6,436 nucleotides of DNA from Burkholderiaceae bacterium (GTDB lineage Bacteria > Pseudomonadota > Gammaproteobacteria > Burkholderiales > Burkholderiaceae), in assembly GCA_022701845.1 (NCBI GenBank), contig JAKONS010000093.1, positions 1-6,436 of the forward strand, read 5' to 3'. The notes beneath the pieces were generated by a model. The model was given only the letters and a program-made list of their open reading frames with translations, ran no database searches and was not told where the DNA came from. The position numbers and the translations under genes were made by a program. This document shows, one piece after another, positions 4,888-6,436 of this stretch (positions within the stretch are counted from its first letter, which is position 1; each line of letters begins with the position of its first letter).

Positions 4888-5877
4888 TTGCTCAACATCT
4901 TCACGCTCGTCAACGGCCGACTCTTCCAGGAAGAGATCGAGTCGCTGGAAGAACTCGCACGTTTCACGCCGATCTGGGTCGATCTCGAATCGCCCACGGT
5001 GGAAGAGAAGCGTTGGATCAAGCAGCACTACGCGGTATCCATCCCGGAAGACGCCACCGAAGACGACATCGAGGAGTCGGCCCGCTTCTATGAGGAAGAC
5101 AACGGCGACCTCCATGTTCGCAGCGACTTCCTGATTGCCGACGAAGAAGAACCGCGCTCGGTGCGGGTCGCGTTCATCCTGAACCAACACGATTCCGACA
5201 AGAAAAGCCGTGGCGTGCTGTTCTCGATCCACGACGAAGACGTGCCCGTTTTCCGCCTGCTGCGCCTGCGTGCGCGCCGGGCTCCCGGACTGATCGCGGA
5301 TGCCAAGGATGTTCTGCTCAAACTGTTCGACGTCGATGCCGAATACTCGGCCGACACGCTCGAGAACATCTACGACGAACTGGAAAAGGCCAGCAAGCTG
5401 GTGCTGTCGGAAAACGTCACCGATGCGTTGGCCGGTGAAGTGCTGGGCGCCATCGCCCGGCAGGAAGACTTGAACGGCCGCATCCGTCGCAACGTGATGG
5501 ATACCCGCCGGGCGGTGAGTTTCATGATGCGCAGCCGGATGCTCAATGCCGAGCAGTTCGAAGAAGCCCGGCAGATCCTGCGCGACATCGAATCGCTCGA
5601 CAACCACACCGCCTTTCTCTTCGACAAGATCAACTTCCTGATGGATGCGACGGTCGGCTTCATCAACATCAACCAGAACAAGATCATCAAGATCTTTTCG
5701 GTCGCCAGCGTGGCGCTGCTGCCGCCAACGCTGATCGCGAGCATCTACGGCATGAACCTGCAGTTTCCCGAACTGGCAGCGCTCGGCAAGGCCGCGTATC
5801 CCTATGTGCTCTCGCTGATGGTCGGCAGCGCGGTGGTACCGATGCTGTACTTCCGCAGCCGCGGCTGGCTCAAATAA
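4888..5877 (+). CDS. corA: CorA-family magnesium (cobalt) transporter
   Basis: CorA is a homopentameric inner-membrane channel that takes up Mg2+, and often Co2+ or Ni2+, and closes when intracellular Mg2+ is high. The 329-residue product has a large acidic cytoplasmic domain (about 1-250), with clusters such as SIPEDATEDDIEESARFYEE (51-70). A long charged helical region (about 155-260) leads into two membrane helices, about 267-287 and 304-322. The selectivity motif YGMN is at 287-290 between them. The TTG start at 4888 is chosen because GGGAG (4876-4880) lies seven bases upstream and MLNIFTLVNGRLFQEE matches family N-termini as I know them. The frame is open back to an ATG at 4543, but that part has no CorA character and contains the leader hairpins. 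The 3' end overlaps the convergent mtnN by 8 bases. Confidence 0.94.
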   Translation: MLNIFTLVNGRLFQEEIESLEELARFTPIWVDLESPTVEEKRWIKQHYAVSIPEDATEDDIEESARFYEEDNGDLHVRSDFLIADEEEPRSVRVAFILNQHDSDKKSRGVLFSIHDEDVPVFRLLRLRARRAPGLIADAKDVLLKLFDVDAEYSADTLENIYDELEKASKLVLSENVTDALAGEVLGAIARQEDLNGRIRRNVMDTRRAVSFMMRSRMLNAEQFEEARQILRDIESLDNHTAFLFDKINFLMDATVGFININQNKIIKIFSVASVALLPPTLIASIYGMNLQFPELAALGKAAYPYVLSLMVGSAVVPMLYFRSRGWLK

Positions 5878-6436
5878 GGCGGCGATCCGGCGCGAACATC
5901 GTCTTGACGATCGCGTGCGCATAGCGGCTGGCGACGATCTCGACGAACGCCGGAAAATCGACATGGGCGCTGTCGTCTGCGCGATCGGAGATGGTGCGTA
6001 CCGCCGCGAACGGCACGCGGTAGTCGTGACACACCTGCGCTACCGCGGCGCTCTCCATATCGACGGCCAGTGCCGCGGGCACGCTGGCGCGCAGCGCCGC
6101 CGCTTCCGGGGCAGCGCTGACGAATCGGTCGCCGCTCGCGACCAATCCTCTGTGCACCTTGGTGCGATGCAGTCCGAAGCGCACCGCGTCCTCTGCCTCG
6201 TACAGCCGATGCGGCGTTGCCAGCGCGGCACGGCTGGCGTGTTCCAGGGCATCCGCCAGGTCGACATCGGCATCGAAGACACTGCGACCGTACGACGGAA
6301 TCTCGTGACGAGGAAACAGCGGCGAGGCGTCCATGTCGTGCTGCAGGAACCCATCGGCCACCACCACGTCACCCACGTCGACGAAAGGCCCCAGCCCGCC
6401 CGCCACACCGGTGAACACCAGCTGCGCGATACCGAA
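5870..6436 (-). CDS. mtnN: 5'-methylthioadenosine/S-adenosylhomocysteine nucleosidase, N-terminus cut off by the window edge
   Basis: This cytosolic enzyme cleaves adenine from methylthioadenosine and S-adenosylhomocysteine, clearing these inhibitors after polyamine, quorum-signal and methylation reactions and feeding methionine salvage. The last 188 residues are visible, entering the window as FGIAQLVFTGVAGGLG; the frame is open to the edge, so the true start lies outside. The phosphorylase/nucleosidase fold motifs are present: FTGVAGG near the start, then VADGFLQHDMDASPLFPR. SGDRFV and VDMESAAVAQVC (with the substrate-binding Met-Glu, visible residues 127-128) follow, and RTISDRAD carries the expected catalytic Asp151. 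Its stop at 5870-5872 lies inside the end of convergent corA. A related nucleoside phosphorylase-type function cannot be wholly excluded without the N-terminal glutamate. Confidence 0.85.
   Translation of the reverse strand, partial: FGIAQLVFTGVAGGLGPFVDVGDVVVADGFLQHDMDASPLFPRHEIPSYGRSVFDADVDLADALEHASRAALATPHRLYEAEDAVRFGLHRTKVHRGLVASGDRFVSAAPEAAALRASVPAALAVDMESAAVAQVCHDYRVPFAAVRTISDRADDSAHVDFPAFVEIVASRYAHAIVKTMFAPDRRLI

Noticed and set aside
4656..5093. Pro-rich plus-strand frame beginning at ATG 4656, with another ATG at 4860
   Set aside because: No Shine-Dalgarno precedes 4656, the frame reads through the leader hairpins and then lies out of frame over corA, and its composition is that of a shadow frame.
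4780..5964. Long minus-strand open frame of 394 codons opposite corA
   Set aside because: It is the antisense shadow of a strongly conserved CorA coding sequence in GC-rich DNA and shows no recognisable domain.

Overview
The window is GC-rich chromosomal DNA from a betaproteobacterium, most likely in the order Burkholderiales and perhaps close to Comamonadaceae. This rests on protein character: a BamE with a long Pro/Ala-rich tail, an HPr kinase beside ptsN and hpf, and a 329-residue CorA. It is also supported by the compact layout. No mobile element, CRISPR array, rRNA or tRNA was seen. Eight protein genes cover nearly everything, and all belong to known families.

Left part (1-1977, minus strand): bamE, dapB and an ExbB/TolQ-type proton-channel gene run in one direction with small gaps, ending off the left edge. 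They serve outer-membrane protein assembly, lysine/diaminopimelate synthesis and proton-motive-force-driven transport. The 93-base gap 1978-2070 separates bamE from fur, which is transcribed divergently. It carries candidate back-to-back promoters and several small dyads.

Middle (2071-4421): fur (plus) converges on a minus-strand cluster read hpf, ptsN, hprK. This is the familiar rpoN-hpf-ptsN(-hprK) neighbourhood, but rpoN is not upstream of hpf and rapZ does not follow hprK within the window. The cluster links ribosome hibernation with the nitrogen PTS and its HPr kinase. A long hairpin lies between hpf and ptsN.

Right part (4422-6436): a 466-base divergent spacer separates hpf from corA (plus), a Mg2+ transporter gene that starts with TTG. 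corA converges on, and overlaps by 8 bases, a 5'-truncated MTA/SAH nucleosidase gene (mtnN, minus).

The most interesting part is the corA leader (about 4734-4887). It contains an extended -10 promoter candidate, then a well-placed Shine-Dalgarno with a seven-codon reading frame. After these come overlapping hairpins that compete for the same bases, and a GC-rich hairpin directly followed by six T, just before the corA ribosome binding site. This looks like a transcription attenuator, possibly controlled by leader-peptide translation or directly by an ion or ligand. The parts are visible in the sequence; the mechanism is inferred. The other genes look ordinary and intact.
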